Shown: piece after piece, positions 8,363 through 17,000 of the stretch
Layout of the letters: each line of letters starts with the position of its first letter
How positions within the stretch are numbered: position 1 is the first letter of the stretch
DNA from: Caballeronia megalochromosomata
GTDB taxonomy: Bacteria; Pseudomonadota; Gammaproteobacteria; Burkholderiales; Burkholderiaceae
Direction of reading: 5' to 3'
NCBI GenBank assembly: GCA_001580565.1
Contig: LRBF01000249.1
Coordinates: 1 to 41,249, forward strand
Length of the DNA stretch: 41,249 nt
Position numbers and translations under genes: made by a program
The notes under the pieces: model-generated
Databases searched by the model: none
The model's input: only the letters and a program-made list of their open reading frames with translations
What the model was told of the DNA's origin: nothing

Positions 8363-9457
8363 TCAGCCCCGCGCCTTCGCGATCGCGGCGAGGTTGCCCT
8401 CGCCGAATCCGTGATGCCCGCGCCGCTCGACGATCTCGAAGAACATGTCGCCGGGCTTGCGCTCGACGAAAGTTTGCAGGAAAAGCTGCGGCGTGCCGTC
8501 GGGGAGAATCTCGCCATCGACGAGAATGCCGCGCGTGCGCAGGTTGTCGATATCGAGACCGTGGCCCGGAAGGCGCTCGTCGATCTCGTCGTAATAGCGC
8601 GGCGGCGGCTGCAGGAACCGCACGCCGCGCGCCATCAGGGCGTCGACGCAAGCGCAGATATCGCTCGACGCGAGCGCGATATGCTGCACGCCCTCGCCTT
8701 CGTGATCGGGCAGGTACTGCTGCATCAGATCCGTGCGATAGGTGCCTTCCTCGTACACCGGAATGCGGATCGAGCCGCACGGCGACAGCGTGACCGCCGA
8801 ATCCTGTGACACATGCCAGTCCGGATGCACCTGATGAATTTCCGAGAAATGCAGCACTTCGCGGTAGAAATCGAGCCATTCCTGGATGCGGCCCGGGCCG
8901 ACGGTCTGCGTGAAGTGATCCACTTCGAGCAGACCCGTGCTCTTCGGGTCCGCGCTGGCGCCGGCGATCGGCCGGAAGTCGATGTCATAGATCGACGCCT
9001 CGCCGCTGTTCTTGCCCGGCCAGTGATCGACGAAATAAATATGTGAATCGCCGATGCCCTGAATCGCCGGAATTGCAAGCTCGTTCGGGCCGATCTTCTC
9101 GCCCTCGAAATCCCACGCGCCGTATTCGAGCGCGCGCTCATGGGCGACCTGCGCGTCGAGCACGCGAATGCCGATCGCGGCAATGCCCACGCCATGCGAC
9201 TCCGCAAAGCGCGTCGCGAACGAATCGGGCTCCGCGTTCAGCAGAAAATTCATGCTGGCCTGCCGAAAGAGCGTCACCGCCTTGCTGACGTGCCGCGCGA
9301 CGGGCACGAAGCCGAGCGTCTCGAACAGCCGGGCGAGGCCCTCGGGGTCGGGACTGGAAAACTCGACGAACTCCAGCCCCGCGATGCCGAGCGGATTGTC
9401 GCCGAGGGTCGAATCGGGCGTCGCGCGGGCGGAGGAAGAGGAGTCGGGCTGGGTCAT
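8363..9457 (-). CDS. hppD: 4-hydroxyphenylpyruvate dioxygenase
   Basis: A 364-residue enzyme that converts 4-hydroxyphenylpyruvate to homogentisate in tyrosine catabolism, using Fe(II) and O2 and releasing CO2. Two vicinal-oxygen-chelate domains are present. The iron ligands are His181 (VDHFTQ), His259 (VQHIAL) and Glu341 (FFEIVERRG), all intact. A TTG two codons upstream could be read as a start, but the ATG at 9457 has a GAGG at proper spacing. It is a single gene, convergent with the cupredoxin gene (32-base gap). The next enzyme, homogentisate dioxygenase, is not in the window. Confidence 0.96.
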   Translation of the reverse strand: MTQPDSSSSARATPDSTLGDNPLGIAGLEFVEFSSPDPEGLARLFETLGFVPVARHVSKAVTLFRQASMNFLLNAEPDSFATRFAESHGVGIAAIGIRVLDAQVAHERALEYGAWDFEGEKIGPNELAIPAIQGIGDSHIYFVDHWPGKNSGEASIYDIDFRPIAGASADPKSTGLLEVDHFTQTVGPGRIQEWLDFYREVLHFSEIHQVHPDWHVSQDSAVTLSPCGSIRIPVYEEGTYRTDLMQQYLPDHEGEGVQHIALASSDICACVDALMARGVRFLQPPPRYYDEIDERLPGHGLDIDNLRTRGILVDGEILPDGTPQLFLQTFVERKPGDMFFEIVERRGHHGFGEGNLAAIAKARG

Positions 9458-9590
9458 CGGCAATACCTCGAAAATGTACGATCTGGTTCACGGACGCAAA
9501 ACTACCACGACCTGCCGCATCCGTGCGACCCGGCGACTTCATCGGACAGCCGCAATGGATGCGCCTAGAGTAGCGGCAGCGGGATTGCCG

Positions 9591-9623
9591 TGTCAAAGCC
9601 GGGGCAGCCCGACGCGCCCCGGC
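9591..9623 (-). terminator. Candidate terminator hairpin after the LRAT/small-protein operon
   Basis: A perfect 8-bp GC stem (GCCGGGGC and GCCCCGGC, 9598-9605 and 9616-9623) with a 10-base loop. On the minus strand only TTTGACA follows. The stem is strong but the T run is short, so it is a weak intrinsic terminator or an RNA 3'-end stabiliser. It lies 25 bases after the stop codon at 9648. Confidence 0.45.
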
Positions 9624-9647
9624 CGATCGTACGCGCCCGGTACGCGC

Positions 9648-9896
9648 TCAGGCGGCGAGGCGTTCCGCGCTCATCGACGGACGCTTTGCCTGCGGCGGAA
9701 ACACGTTCCAGGTGCCGTCGTCATGGCGGAAGAAGATGATCGCGAGCGGGCCGCCCGGGTGCTGCGCCTCGATGCAAACATAGCGCGCGCCGGTGACATG
9801 CGAGCGGCACAGGCGCACGACGCGTGCCGGATGCGCGGGTGTCGGGGCGAGCCATTTGTCGACGGCCCAGTGCAGCGAATTTTCGGCGGTTTGCAT
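9648..9896 (-). CDS. Small conserved-looking protein of unknown function, LRAT operon
   Basis: An 82-residue protein (MQTAENSLHWAV...). I do not recognise the family. It is a compact, Trp- and Arg-containing protein without signal peptide or membrane segment. The middle reads like a small beta-sheet domain (VVRLCRSHVTGARYVCIEA, then PLAIIFFRHDDGTWNVFPP). The start at 9896 is chosen because GAGGAGA lies just upstream. It follows the LRAT-like gene by 37 bases and should be co-transcribed from the sigma-54 promoter at 10502-10518, which ties it to the peptide-export system. It could be an immunity, chaperone or modification partner, but nothing in the sequence decides this. Confidence 0.7.
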   Translation of the reverse strand: MQTAENSLHWAVDKWLAPTPAHPARVVRLCRSHVTGARYVCIEAQHPGGPLAIIFFRHDDGTWNVFPPQAKRPSMSAERLAA

Positions 9897-9933
9897 GATG
9901 GTCTCCTCGGAATCGATCGGCAAGTCGTGGGGT

Positions 9934-10437
9934 TCAGGCGGCGAGCGCGGCGTTCATGCGGCGGCGGCGTTCGGCGGCGACATAGGCGCGGAAGAGGCCC
10001 GACACCGCGCGAAGGGCCGCGCGCGGATGCACGAAGCACGCTTGCACCTGACGGCTGCGGGCGCGGCCGTCGAGGCACCACGTGACGAAGTGCTCGCAGT
10101 TGTTGGTCAGCAGGTGGTATTGGTCTTCGCCGAGGCGGCTGCGCGCGCGGCGCACCGCTTCCATGCCGACGAACTTCGCGGCCGGGTTCTGACGGATCGT
10201 GACTTCGTGGCCGGCGGCGAACTGTTCGACGGTGACTTCTTCCACCGGGCCGCGGTGCAGCGACTTCGCGAAGCCGGCGTAGTGGATGACCATGCCGTTG
10301 CCCGCGTAGACGCCGTGGTGTTCGTAGCCTGAACGGCGCGTGATGAGTTCGGTGCCGAGCGCCGGTTCGTCGTCGAGCGAGAAACCGTTCGCGGCGGCTT
10401 GCTGTTCGATCAGTCCGGATTGTTGGTTGGTTGACAT
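9934..10437 (-). CDS. LRAT-fold (NlpC/P60-like) protein
   Basis: A 167-residue cytoplasmic protein of the LRAT domain family (circularly permuted NlpC/P60 fold). Expected catalytic residues are present: His41 (EHHGVYAG), His52 (VIHYAG) and Cys114 in the family motif NCEHF. Known relatives are acyltransferases, phospholipases or thiol hydrolases acting through the Cys; bacterial ones are mostly uncharacterised. The Arg/Ala-rich C-terminus is not hydrophobic enough for a clear membrane anchor. Start at 10437 (MSTNQQ) has GGAG upstream. It has its own sigma-54 promoter (10502-10518), divergent from that of leader peptide 1, so it is probably co-regulated with the exported peptides. It could modify, acylate or protect against them; this is inference. 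Confidence 0.85.
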   Translation of the reverse strand: MSTNQQSGLIEQQAAANGFSLDDEPALGTELITRRSGYEHHGVYAGNGMVIHYAGFAKSLHRGPVEEVTVEQFAAGHEVTIRQNPAAKFVGMEAVRRARSRLGEDQYHLLTNNCEHFVTWCLDGRARSRQVQACFVHPRAALRAVSGLFRAYVAAERRRRMNAALAA

Positions 10438-10501
10438 GGCTGGCTCCGATTTTTCTTCGCTTGGCGCCATGTGTCTGTTTGGCGCCGGGTTGCCATGTCA
10501 T

Positions 10502-10518
10502 TTGCATCTTCCTTGCCA
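10502..10518 (-). promoter_or_regulatory. Sigma-54 (-24/-12) promoter for the LRAT operon
   Basis: On the minus strand TGGCAAG-GAAG-ATGCA: -24 GG at 10517-10516, ten bases, -12 GC at 10505-10504. It matches the sigma-54 consensus TGGCACG-N4-TTGCA except for two positions. The transcript would start near 10492, about 55 bases before the ATG at 10437. Confidence 0.75.
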
Positions 10519-10595
10519 GGTTTAATAAGCCATTGATTTTGTTGAATTAACCATAATTCGCGAGCGATTCTCAATGGCGTTGTGTTTTTGATGAA

Positions 10596-10737
10596 CCAAC
10601 AGTTTCGGGGTGTGTTTGTTGGGCTGCGTGCGCCAGAACACGCACCGCCGGGGCGGTGAATTGCGAGTGTCAGAAGCCTTTCTCGTGTGTTGGTTGTTCA
10701 GCGCTGCGCCAACATGAGTTGTTGGCGACGACCCAAC
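10596..10737. promoter_or_regulatory. Candidate enhancer array (TGTTGG/CCAACA) between divergent sigma-54 promoters
   Basis: The 461-base gap between the LRAT gene and leader peptide 1 holds five exact copies of TGTTGG or its complement CCAACA, plus one CCAACG: 10596-10601 (CCAACA), 10617-10622 (TGTTGG), 10688-10693 (TGTTGG), 10709-10714 (CCAACA), 10720-10725 (TGTTGG) and 10733-10738 (CCAACG). The copies at 10709 and 10720 form a perfect 8-bp inverted repeat with a 5-base centre (10707-10727). The first pair lies about 80-105 bases upstream of the LRAT -24 box. The second group lies about 100-150 bases upstream of the peptide 1 -24 box. That is typical placement for binding sites of a sigma-54 activator. 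A short GC palindrome (10643-10658) lies between. Confidence 0.6.
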
Positions 10738-10835
10738 GGATGCGGCCACTCACGCTCGAGCGCCCGATTCGGCCTATGCCGTGAGAGCGCCGCCTGACCG
10801 GCCAGGCGCGGAAATACGTCGGACGAGCCCCCGCG

Positions 10836-10853
10836 TCGGCATGCGCCTTGCAT
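10836..10853 (+). promoter_or_regulatory. Sigma-54 (-24/-12) promoter for leader peptide 1
   Basis: CGGCATG-CGCC-TTGCA: -24 GG at 10838-10839, ten bases, -12 GC at 10850-10851. The -12 half is a perfect TTGCA. Transcription would start near 10863, leaving a 36-base leader with GGAG before the ATG at 10899. Confidence 0.75.
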
Positions 10854-10898
10854 TGACTCCGTGCGTCCTGCTCACAGGCCCTTCCCGGAGAAAACGAC

Positions 10899-11219
10899 AT
10901 GTGCGCCCTCACCGTCACCGATCTTGAATACGACCGCGAGCTGGATCATGCGGCGATGTCGGCCATCAGCGGCGGAGGCGGTGCGCCGTGGGTGTACGGC
11001 TGGATCACGCCGTACGTTCCGTCGAGCGGCGCGAGCGCGGGCGGCGCGGTGAACCTGATCGACGTCACCAACAACGTCTACGAGGTCACCAACAACATCA
11101 CCAACATCAGCGTCGGCCAGATGGTCAACCAGTTTCAGAACGTCGCGGTCAGCAATACGGGCAACGGCGCGACGCTTACGGTCAATCCGAGTTCGGTGGC
11201 GGGGAATCGCGCGGGTTGA
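10899..11219 (+). CDS. Double-glycine leader pre-peptide 1, probable exporter substrate
   Basis: A 106-residue protein. The first 26 residues are a double-glycine leader: DL at 8-9, ELD at 14-16, AMSA at 19-22, Gly25-Gly26. Relative to the cut after Gly26, positions -4 (Ile), -7 (Met) and -12 (Leu) carry the hydrophobic residues that C39 peptidases recognise. The 80-residue mature part starts GGAPWVYGW, has no cysteine, and is rich in Asn, Val, Thr and Gly, with a near-repeat VTNNVYEVTNNITNIS. GGAG lies eight bases before the ATG. It has its own sigma-54 promoter. The leader matches that of the gene at 23805-24104 at 14 of 26 positions, while the mature parts are largely unalike apart from Asn/Gln richness. 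The function of the mature peptide is unknown: bacteriocin, signal or fibre-forming matrix protein are all possible. Confidence 0.85.
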   Translation: MCALTVTDLEYDRELDHAAMSAISGGGGAPWVYGWITPYVPSSGASAGGAVNLIDVTNNVYEVTNNITNISVGQMVNQFQNVAVSNTGNGATLTVNPSSVAGNRAG

Positions 11220-11324
11220 GCGGTGCACATCAAAATTCGCTTCGGGCGCGCGTTGGTACACAATGAGCGGGACCATCCGCCACGCGCGCCCGACGCTGCA
11301 TCACCCAGGATTCCGGAGGTTGCC

Positions 11325-12095
11325 GTGACCTTCAACACCGAGTTTCGATGGACGTCCGCCGCCCGCACCGACACCGGCTGCGTGCGGCAGATCAATGAAG
11401 ACGCGCTGCTCGATGCGCCCGAGCGCGGCCTGTGGGCCGTCGCGGACGGCATGGGCGGGCACGCGGTGGGCGATCTCGCGAGCCGTATGGTGATCGAGAG
11501 CCTGGCCAGGGTATCGGCTGCGAACGACCTCGCTGGCGTCATCGCCGATGCGCGCACGCGGCTGCTCGACGTGAACGACCAGTTGCGCGCGGAAGCGGCG
11601 CGGCGTCTGGTATCGCGCATCGGCAGCACGGTGGTGCTGCTCGCGGCGCGCGACGGCGCGTGCGGCTACATGTGGGCCGGCGACAGCCGCATCTATCTGC
11701 TGCGCCAGGGACGGCTCGTGCAGCTTACGCGCGATCACAGCCATGTCGAGGAGTTGAAGGCGCGCGGCCAGTTGACGGCGGAGGAAGCGCTTCATCATCC
11801 CGCGCAGCATCTGATCACGCGTGCGGTCGGCGCGCTCGACGTGCTCGAACTCGACGAGAACACGCTCGCGCTGAACGACGGCGATACGTTCCTGCTATGC
11901 AGCGACGGCTTGTCGAACGAGGTGAGCGAAGCGGAAATGATGACCGAACTCGCGCCGGGGAATTGCGACATGGCGGCGCAAAGGCTCTTGGAGATCGCAC
12001 TGGCGCGCGGCGGGCGCGACAATATATCGGTCGTCGTCGCGCAAGTGGTGGATCTGATGGCGCCGGACAAGACGCAGGTGAATCCGTCTGTGTAG
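11325..12095 (+). CDS. PP2C-family serine/threonine protein phosphatase
   Basis: A 256-residue soluble phosphatase of the PppA/Stp type. Visible motifs: RTDTGCVRQINEDALL (14-29), VADGMGGHAVGD (39-50; metal ligand Asp41), GST (100-102), AGDSRIYLLR (118-127), LCSDGLSNEV (191-200; Asp194) and GRDNISVVV (230-238; Asp232). All metal-binding acids are intact. The start is the GTG at 11325, preceded by a perfect GGAGG five bases upstream; earlier in-frame starts lack one. Such phosphatases reverse Thr phosphorylation, often of FHA-bound proteins. An FHA protein is encoded in the exporter operon, but no Ser/Thr kinase is present here. A weak -24/-12-like site (GG at 11255-11256, GC at 11267-11268) may drive it. 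Confidence 0.92.
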   Translation: MTFNTEFRWTSAARTDTGCVRQINEDALLDAPERGLWAVADGMGGHAVGDLASRMVIESLARVSAANDLAGVIADARTRLLDVNDQLRAEAARRLVSRIGSTVVLLAARDGACGYMWAGDSRIYLLRQGRLVQLTRDHSHVEELKARGQLTAEEALHHPAQHLITRAVGALDVLELDENTLALNDGDTFLLCSDGLSNEVSEAEMMTELAPGNCDMAAQRLLEIALARGGRDNISVVVAQVVDLMAPDKTQVNPSV

Positions 12096-12101
12096 GGGCG
12101 T

Positions 12102-12359
12102 TCAGGGATGACGGCGTTGCTGAGTCTGCATGTAGGCGCGCAGAAGCCGGTTGATACGCGTCTGATATCCCTTTCCCTGCTGGCGAAACCATTCCAGCAC
12201 GTCGGCATCGAGGCGCATCGTCACGGCTTGTTTGGGCGGCACATGCAGTTCCGCCTGCTCGAAGAATGCGTCGTCGAGTTCCGGTATGTCGGAAAAATCG
12301 ATGTCGGCGTCCTTCATCTTCGCCAACCGGTTCCAGTCAGTTCCCGATTTCTTGCTCAT
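12102..12359 (-). CDS. brnA: BrnA-family antitoxin
   Basis: An 85-residue protein ending in the ribbon-helix-helix-like segment of BrnA antitoxins (AVTMRLDADVLEWFRQQGKG followed by YQTRINRLLRAYM). In this family it binds and neutralises BrnT and represses the shared promoter. Its ATG lies 23 bases inside the brnT gene, with GAGG eight bases upstream, so it is translationally coupled in the usual toxin-first order. It is convergent with the PP2C gene (6-base gap). Confidence 0.92.
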   Translation of the reverse strand: MSKKSGTDWNRLAKMKDADIDFSDIPELDDAFFEQAELHVPPKQAVTMRLDADVLEWFRQQGKGYQTRINRLLRAYMQTQQRRHP

Positions 12360-12615
12360 ATCTTTTCGCCTCGTGTCTGGCTGCCTTGCGCGCCGAGATG
12401 ATGCGGATCACATCCGCGTATCGCTCGACATACACCACGACGCCTACTAGCTCCCTCATCCAGCCCAACGCTATCCAGCGCTCTTCTCCGTACGCTTCCC
12501 GGGTATCGGGCCACGTCAACACCGGGTGATTGAATACGTCGACTGCATCTCGAAAATCGATTCCGTGCTTTCGAATGTTGGTTTGATTTTTCTTTTCATC
12601 CCATTCGAAATGCAC
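12337..12615 (-). CDS. brnT: BrnT-family ribonuclease toxin
   Basis: A 92-residue protein starting (M/V)HFEWDEKKNQTNIRKHGIDF, the typical BrnT N-terminus, and ending with ADVIRIISARKA. BrnT is an RNase-type toxin that stops translation when not bound by BrnA. The frame is open further upstream, but family length and AGGTGG six to eight bases before it favour the GTG at 12615. It lies 81 bases after the stop codon of the sigma-54 activator gene. It may be read through from the exporter operon or have its own autorepressed promoter near 12620-12665. I see no mechanistic tie to peptide export; it may simply be an accessory insertion. Confidence 0.9.
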   Translation of the reverse strand: MHFEWDEKKNQTNIRKHGIDFRDAVDVFNHPVLTWPDTREAYGEERWIALGWMRELVGVVVYVERYADVIRIISARKAARHEAKRYEQEIGN

Positions 12616-12696
12616 ACACCACCTGTATTGACGTTTGTATGTACATTTTGACTCCAACAGGTACGCGGCGTCAAGATGCGTTGGGCGGCCAGGCCC

Positions 12697-14010
12697 CTAC
12701 CCCCCCGCCTCCTTGCTCTTCTGCGCCGCCGCCCGAAACTCCTTCGAATGCAGCCCATGCTTCTTCAAAAGCATCTGCAGATGCGACCGGTTCATCTCAT
12801 AGCGCCGGGCAAGCTCGGCGACCGTCCCGCCGGTTTCCTGCAGCCCTCGCTCCAGAAACGCACGCTCCGCCTCATCGCTTGCCACGCGCTTCGCTTCCGC
12901 GAGCGAACTCGCCGTCGCGATGCCGTTGCCGCTCGCGGCCGGTCCGCCCATGGCCAGCGAGAGCGATGACTTCGGCCGGATATCCACGGGCAGATGATCG
13001 ATGTCGGCCATATCGCCCGCCAGGCACGCGATCCGGTACACCACGTTTCTCAACTCGCGGATATTCCCCGGATAGTCATAGTTGCGCAGAAAATCGCGCA
13101 GCCTCGGCGAGAGCTTCACTGGCCGGCGCTTCAGGGTCGCGGCGGCTTCATCGCCGAAATAGGCGAGCAACAGCGGAATCTCGTCGCGCCTTTCACGCAG
13201 CGCCGGCAGCGTCAGATGAATCACGCTGAGCCGATAGAACAGGTCCTCGCGAAAGTGCCCTTCGTCGCAGAACTTGCGCAAGTTGCGATTCGTCGCCGCG
13301 ACGATGCGCGTATCCACCGCGATCGGCTCATCCGAGCCCACGCGCTGAATCTCGTGCGCTTCCAGCACGCGCAGCAGCTTCACCTGCCCTGACAACGGCA
13401 ACTCGCCGATTTCATCGAGAAAGATCGTGCCCGTATGCGCGCTTTCGAATTTGCCTTTGCGGTCATTGGACGCGCCCGTGAACGCGCCCTTGCGATGCCC
13501 GAATAGTTCGGATTCCAGCAGATTATCCGGGATCGCGCCGCAGTTCACCGAGATATACGGCTTGTCCGCGCGCGAGCCGTTCGCGTGAATGACCTTCGCC
13601 ATCAGTTCCTTGCCAGTGCCGCTCTCGCCGTCGATCAACACGGGCAAATCCGTGGGAGCCGCCTTTTCCGCGATTTCGAGCGCTTCCAGCAGCTTCGGGT
13701 TATCGCCGAACGTGCCTTCGAACACGAAGCTGCGTTCGATCAGCGCCTGACGCCGCGCACCCGGCGGCAGGTCGCGCTTGGGCTCCGCGGCCGCCGCCTG
13801 CACGAAGCGCTCCTTGTGCGACAGTTGCATGACTTCGTCGCGCAGGGTGCTCGCCTGCCGCAGCAGCTTTTCGATTTCGGGCCGTTCGAGGCGCGAGGTC
13901 CATCTGAGCGTCGAGCGCAGAATCTCGATCTTCTCGATCAGCCCCGCATACGAAATCGCCGATGTTGCAGGCGCGCTTGCATCGCTTTCCGGTTGGTCGA
14001 GTATTTTCAT
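12697..14010 (-). CDS. Sigma-54-dependent transcriptional activator (no receiver domain)
   Basis: A 437-residue enhancer-binding protein. Residues 1-95 form a charged, probably coiled N-terminal region with no phospho-receiver, GAF or PAS signature. Residues 96-340 are the AAA+ core: Walker A GESGTGKE (128-135), the sigma-54 contact loop GAFTGA (175-180), Walker B IFLDE (196-200). Residues about 395-430 are a Fis-type helix-turn-helix (VAELARRYEMNRSHLQMLL). Start and upstream stop overlap as ATGA, so it is the last gene of the exporter operon and coupled to the ABC gene. Three sigma-54 promoters with shared upstream hexamers lie in this region, the obvious targets. How its activity is switched is not visible; an FHA- or phosphorylation-linked route is possible. 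Confidence 0.95.
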   Translation of the reverse strand: MKILDQPESDASAPATSAISYAGLIEKIEILRSTLRWTSRLERPEIEKLLRQASTLRDEVMQLSHKERFVQAAAAEPKRDLPPGARRQALIERSFVFEGTFGDNPKLLEALEIAEKAAPTDLPVLIDGESGTGKELMAKVIHANGSRADKPYISVNCGAIPDNLLESELFGHRKGAFTGASNDRKGKFESAHTGTIFLDEIGELPLSGQVKLLRVLEAHEIQRVGSDEPIAVDTRIVAATNRNLRKFCDEGHFREDLFYRLSVIHLTLPALRERRDEIPLLLAYFGDEAAATLKRRPVKLSPRLRDFLRNYDYPGNIRELRNVVYRIACLAGDMADIDHLPVDIRPKSSLSLAMGGPAASGNGIATASSLAEAKRVASDEAERAFLERGLQETGGTVAELARRYEMNRSHLQMLLKKHGLHSKEFRAAAQKSKEAGG

Positions 14011-17000
14011 GCTGCGCTCAGTTGCTTTTGCACCAGTTGATAGTACATGCCCTTTCTCGCGACGAGTTCGTCGTGCTTGCCCTGCTCGACGATGCCGCCT
14101 TCGTACAGCACGAGAATCTTGTCGGCGCGCATGATCGTCGACAGCCGGTGCGCGATGATCACCGCCGTGCGGCCCTTCAGTATCTCCTGCATGTTGCCGA
14201 GAATATTGCTTTCCGATTGCGTATCGAGCGCGGAGGTGGCTTCATCGAAGACGAGCAGGCGCGGGTCGTGATATAGCGCGCGTGCAATGCACAGCCGCTG
14301 AATCTGACCACCGGAAAGCCCCACACCGCGCTCGCCGACCACCTGCTCATAACCGAGCGGCATCTTCACGATGAACGCATGCGCATCCGCCATCTTCGCG
14401 ACTTCCTCGATGCGCCTTCTGTCAGGCGCTTCATCGCCGCTCGCGATGTTATCCGCGATCGTCCCCGAGAACAGCAGATTGCTCTGCATCACATAGCCGA
14501 TCTGCGCGCGAAAGAAGCCTTTGTCGACGACGTTGATATCGTAGCCATCCACCGTCATCTTGCCTTCGCTCGGCGCATAGAAACCGACCAGCAGCTTCGC
14601 GAGCGTCGTCTTGCCCGAGCCGCTGCGCCCGACGATCGCGATCAGTTCGCCCGGCTTGACATCGAAGCTGATGTTCTCCAGCACGTAAGGCGCGTCGCCG
14701 TCGCCGTAACGGAAATACACGCCGTTGAAGCTGATATCGCCCTGCAGGTCAGGCAGCATCACGCGTTGCTGCATGTCTTCGGGCTTCTGTTCCGGCTCGA
14801 TGTCGAGCACGTCACCCAAGCGTTCCATCGCGACGCCCGCGTCGTTCAACAGGCTCCACAAGTTGATGAGACCCATCAGCGGCGCAAGCACGCTGCCCAT
14901 GTAGGCGTTGAACGCGATCAGTTGCCCGATGGTCAGTTCGCGCGCGAGCACGAGATTCGCGCCGACCCACAGCACGCCGATGGTCGTCGCCGCATTCAGC
15001 AACTGGCTGCACAAGCCCACCGCGATATTGAAGCGCTGCGACTTGTACTGCACTTCCAGCGACTTCGCGTACTTCTTCTCCCACTTCAGGCGCACCGGGC
15101 GCTCGATGCCCATGCCCTTCACCGTCTCCACGCCGCCGAGCGCTTCCATCAGATATGAACGCGCATCCGTGCCCGCTGAAAACGTTTCGCGCGCGTTCTG
15201 CTTGATGCGCGGCGTCGCGAGGATCGTGAGCACCATCATCGGAATCACGAACGCGATCAGCAACAACGTGAGCTTCACGTTGTAGAGGAACATGATCGTG
15301 AAATAAATGAAGATCATCAGCAGGTTCAGCACGGTCGACACGGTCGATTCCGTGAGGAATGCGCGGATCGTGTGATTCTCCTGAAAGCGCGCGAACACAT
15401 CGCCGGTCTTGCGCTTCGCGAAGAAGCCGAACGGCAGCGAGAACGTGTGCCTGAAGAACTGCGACATCATCGCGAAGTCCATGTTGCGGACCATGAAGTT
15501 CGCGAGGTAGGCGCGTATCGTCGTCATCAGTTGCGTGAACAGGCTCGCGATGATGAGCCCCGCGATCAGCACATGCAGCAGGTTCACGTTCTGATGCACA
15601 ATCACGCCATCGAGAATGTTCTGGATGATGAGCGGCGGAATCACGCCCAGCACCTGAATCACGAAGGTCGCGAGAAAGAGATGCAGCAGGATTTTCTTGT
15701 ACGGCTTCAGATAGCCGACGAAGCGCAGCCACGGCGAGCGCGACACGGCTTTCTGCGTGAGATCCTGCCCCGCCGTGAACAGCAGGCACGTACCGCTCCA
15801 GCCGCGCTCGAATTCGCCGACCGTCATCTTCCTGAAACCGATCGCCGGGTCCGCGACCCACACGTTCTCGCTCGACACGCCGTAGACGATGATGTAGTGA
15901 TAGCCCTCCCAGTGCGCGATGAACGGCATCTCGAAGCCGCGCAGCGATTCGAACGTGCACTGCACGCCGCGCGTGGTGAAGCCGAGCGATTCGCCCGCGC
16001 GCGCCAGTGAATCGAGCGTCGCGCCCGAGGTCGTCACGTTGGCGAGCTCGCGCAGCTTGCCGAGCGTCATGTTGATGCCGTAGTGACGGCAGATCATCGC
16101 AAGACAGGCCGCGCCGCAATCCATTTCTTCGGCCTGCTCGACCCACGCGAAGCGCTTGAGCACGCGCTCGCCCAGTTCGGGCTTCGTGTGCAGATCGAGC
16201 ATCGCGGGCAGCTTGCGGCGCTCGGCCAGCTTCTTCTGCCGCTGCAATTCGCGCTCGGTGAAACGGATGCGCTCTTCGAGCACTTCGCGCAGCTTCACGT
16301 TGCGCTCGATGATGAAATGCACCGTCTTCTCGGGAATCACGAGCAGACGCGTATCCGCACTCGCGATTGCGGATGCCATCTGCTCCTGGCGCATCACGCA
16401 GGCCTTCTCGCCGAAGATCTCGCCGGGGCCGAGCGTCGCGAGCACATGGCGTTCGCCGCCCTCTTCACGCACGATGCGCACTTCGCCCTGCCGCACGACA
16501 TAAAGACGCCGGTCGTCGCGCGATTCCTGCTTGAGAATCTCCTTGCCCTCGCCGACACGCTTCACGCCGACACTGCGCACGCACTCCTCGAGCTCGGCCT
16601 TGTCGAGCTTGCCACGCAGATCGAAGAGCTTCGCGACAAAGCCGCCCGCCGAGTTGATCGCGACATAGCTCGTCACGAACGCGAGCGCGGCGGGATTCTT
16701 TGCGATGACCGGATCGATCGCGGCGCGCGGGATATACAGGAGCTCGGTCTTGCCGGAGGAGCGCACCGACGACTCATGGCGGTAGTCGCGCAGCATCGCG
16801 ATATCCGCGAAGGTCTCGCGCTCCTTCTTGACCCCCATGCTGATTTCCTTGCCGTGCTCTTCGGTGAAGATGCGCACGGATCCCGCCTTCACGATATAGA
16901 GCCCATCGGCCGCATCGCCCGCATTGCACACGGTCTCGCCGAAGCCGAAACGGCGCGACTCGGCATTCGCGGCGAGGTGCTCGATCTCCTCACGCGTGAA

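Noticed and set aside
11063..11106. Three CCAACA hexamers inside the peptide 1 coding region as activator sites
   Set aside because: They are encoded by Thr-Asn codons of the VTNN-type repeats, so the coding sequence explains them. They weaken, but do not remove, the significance of the intergenic array.
11255..11268. Sigma-54-like GG-N10-GC before the PP2C gene
   Set aside because: Only the GG and GC pairs match; both surrounding boxes are poor. Kept as a remark in the PP2C entry, not as a feature.
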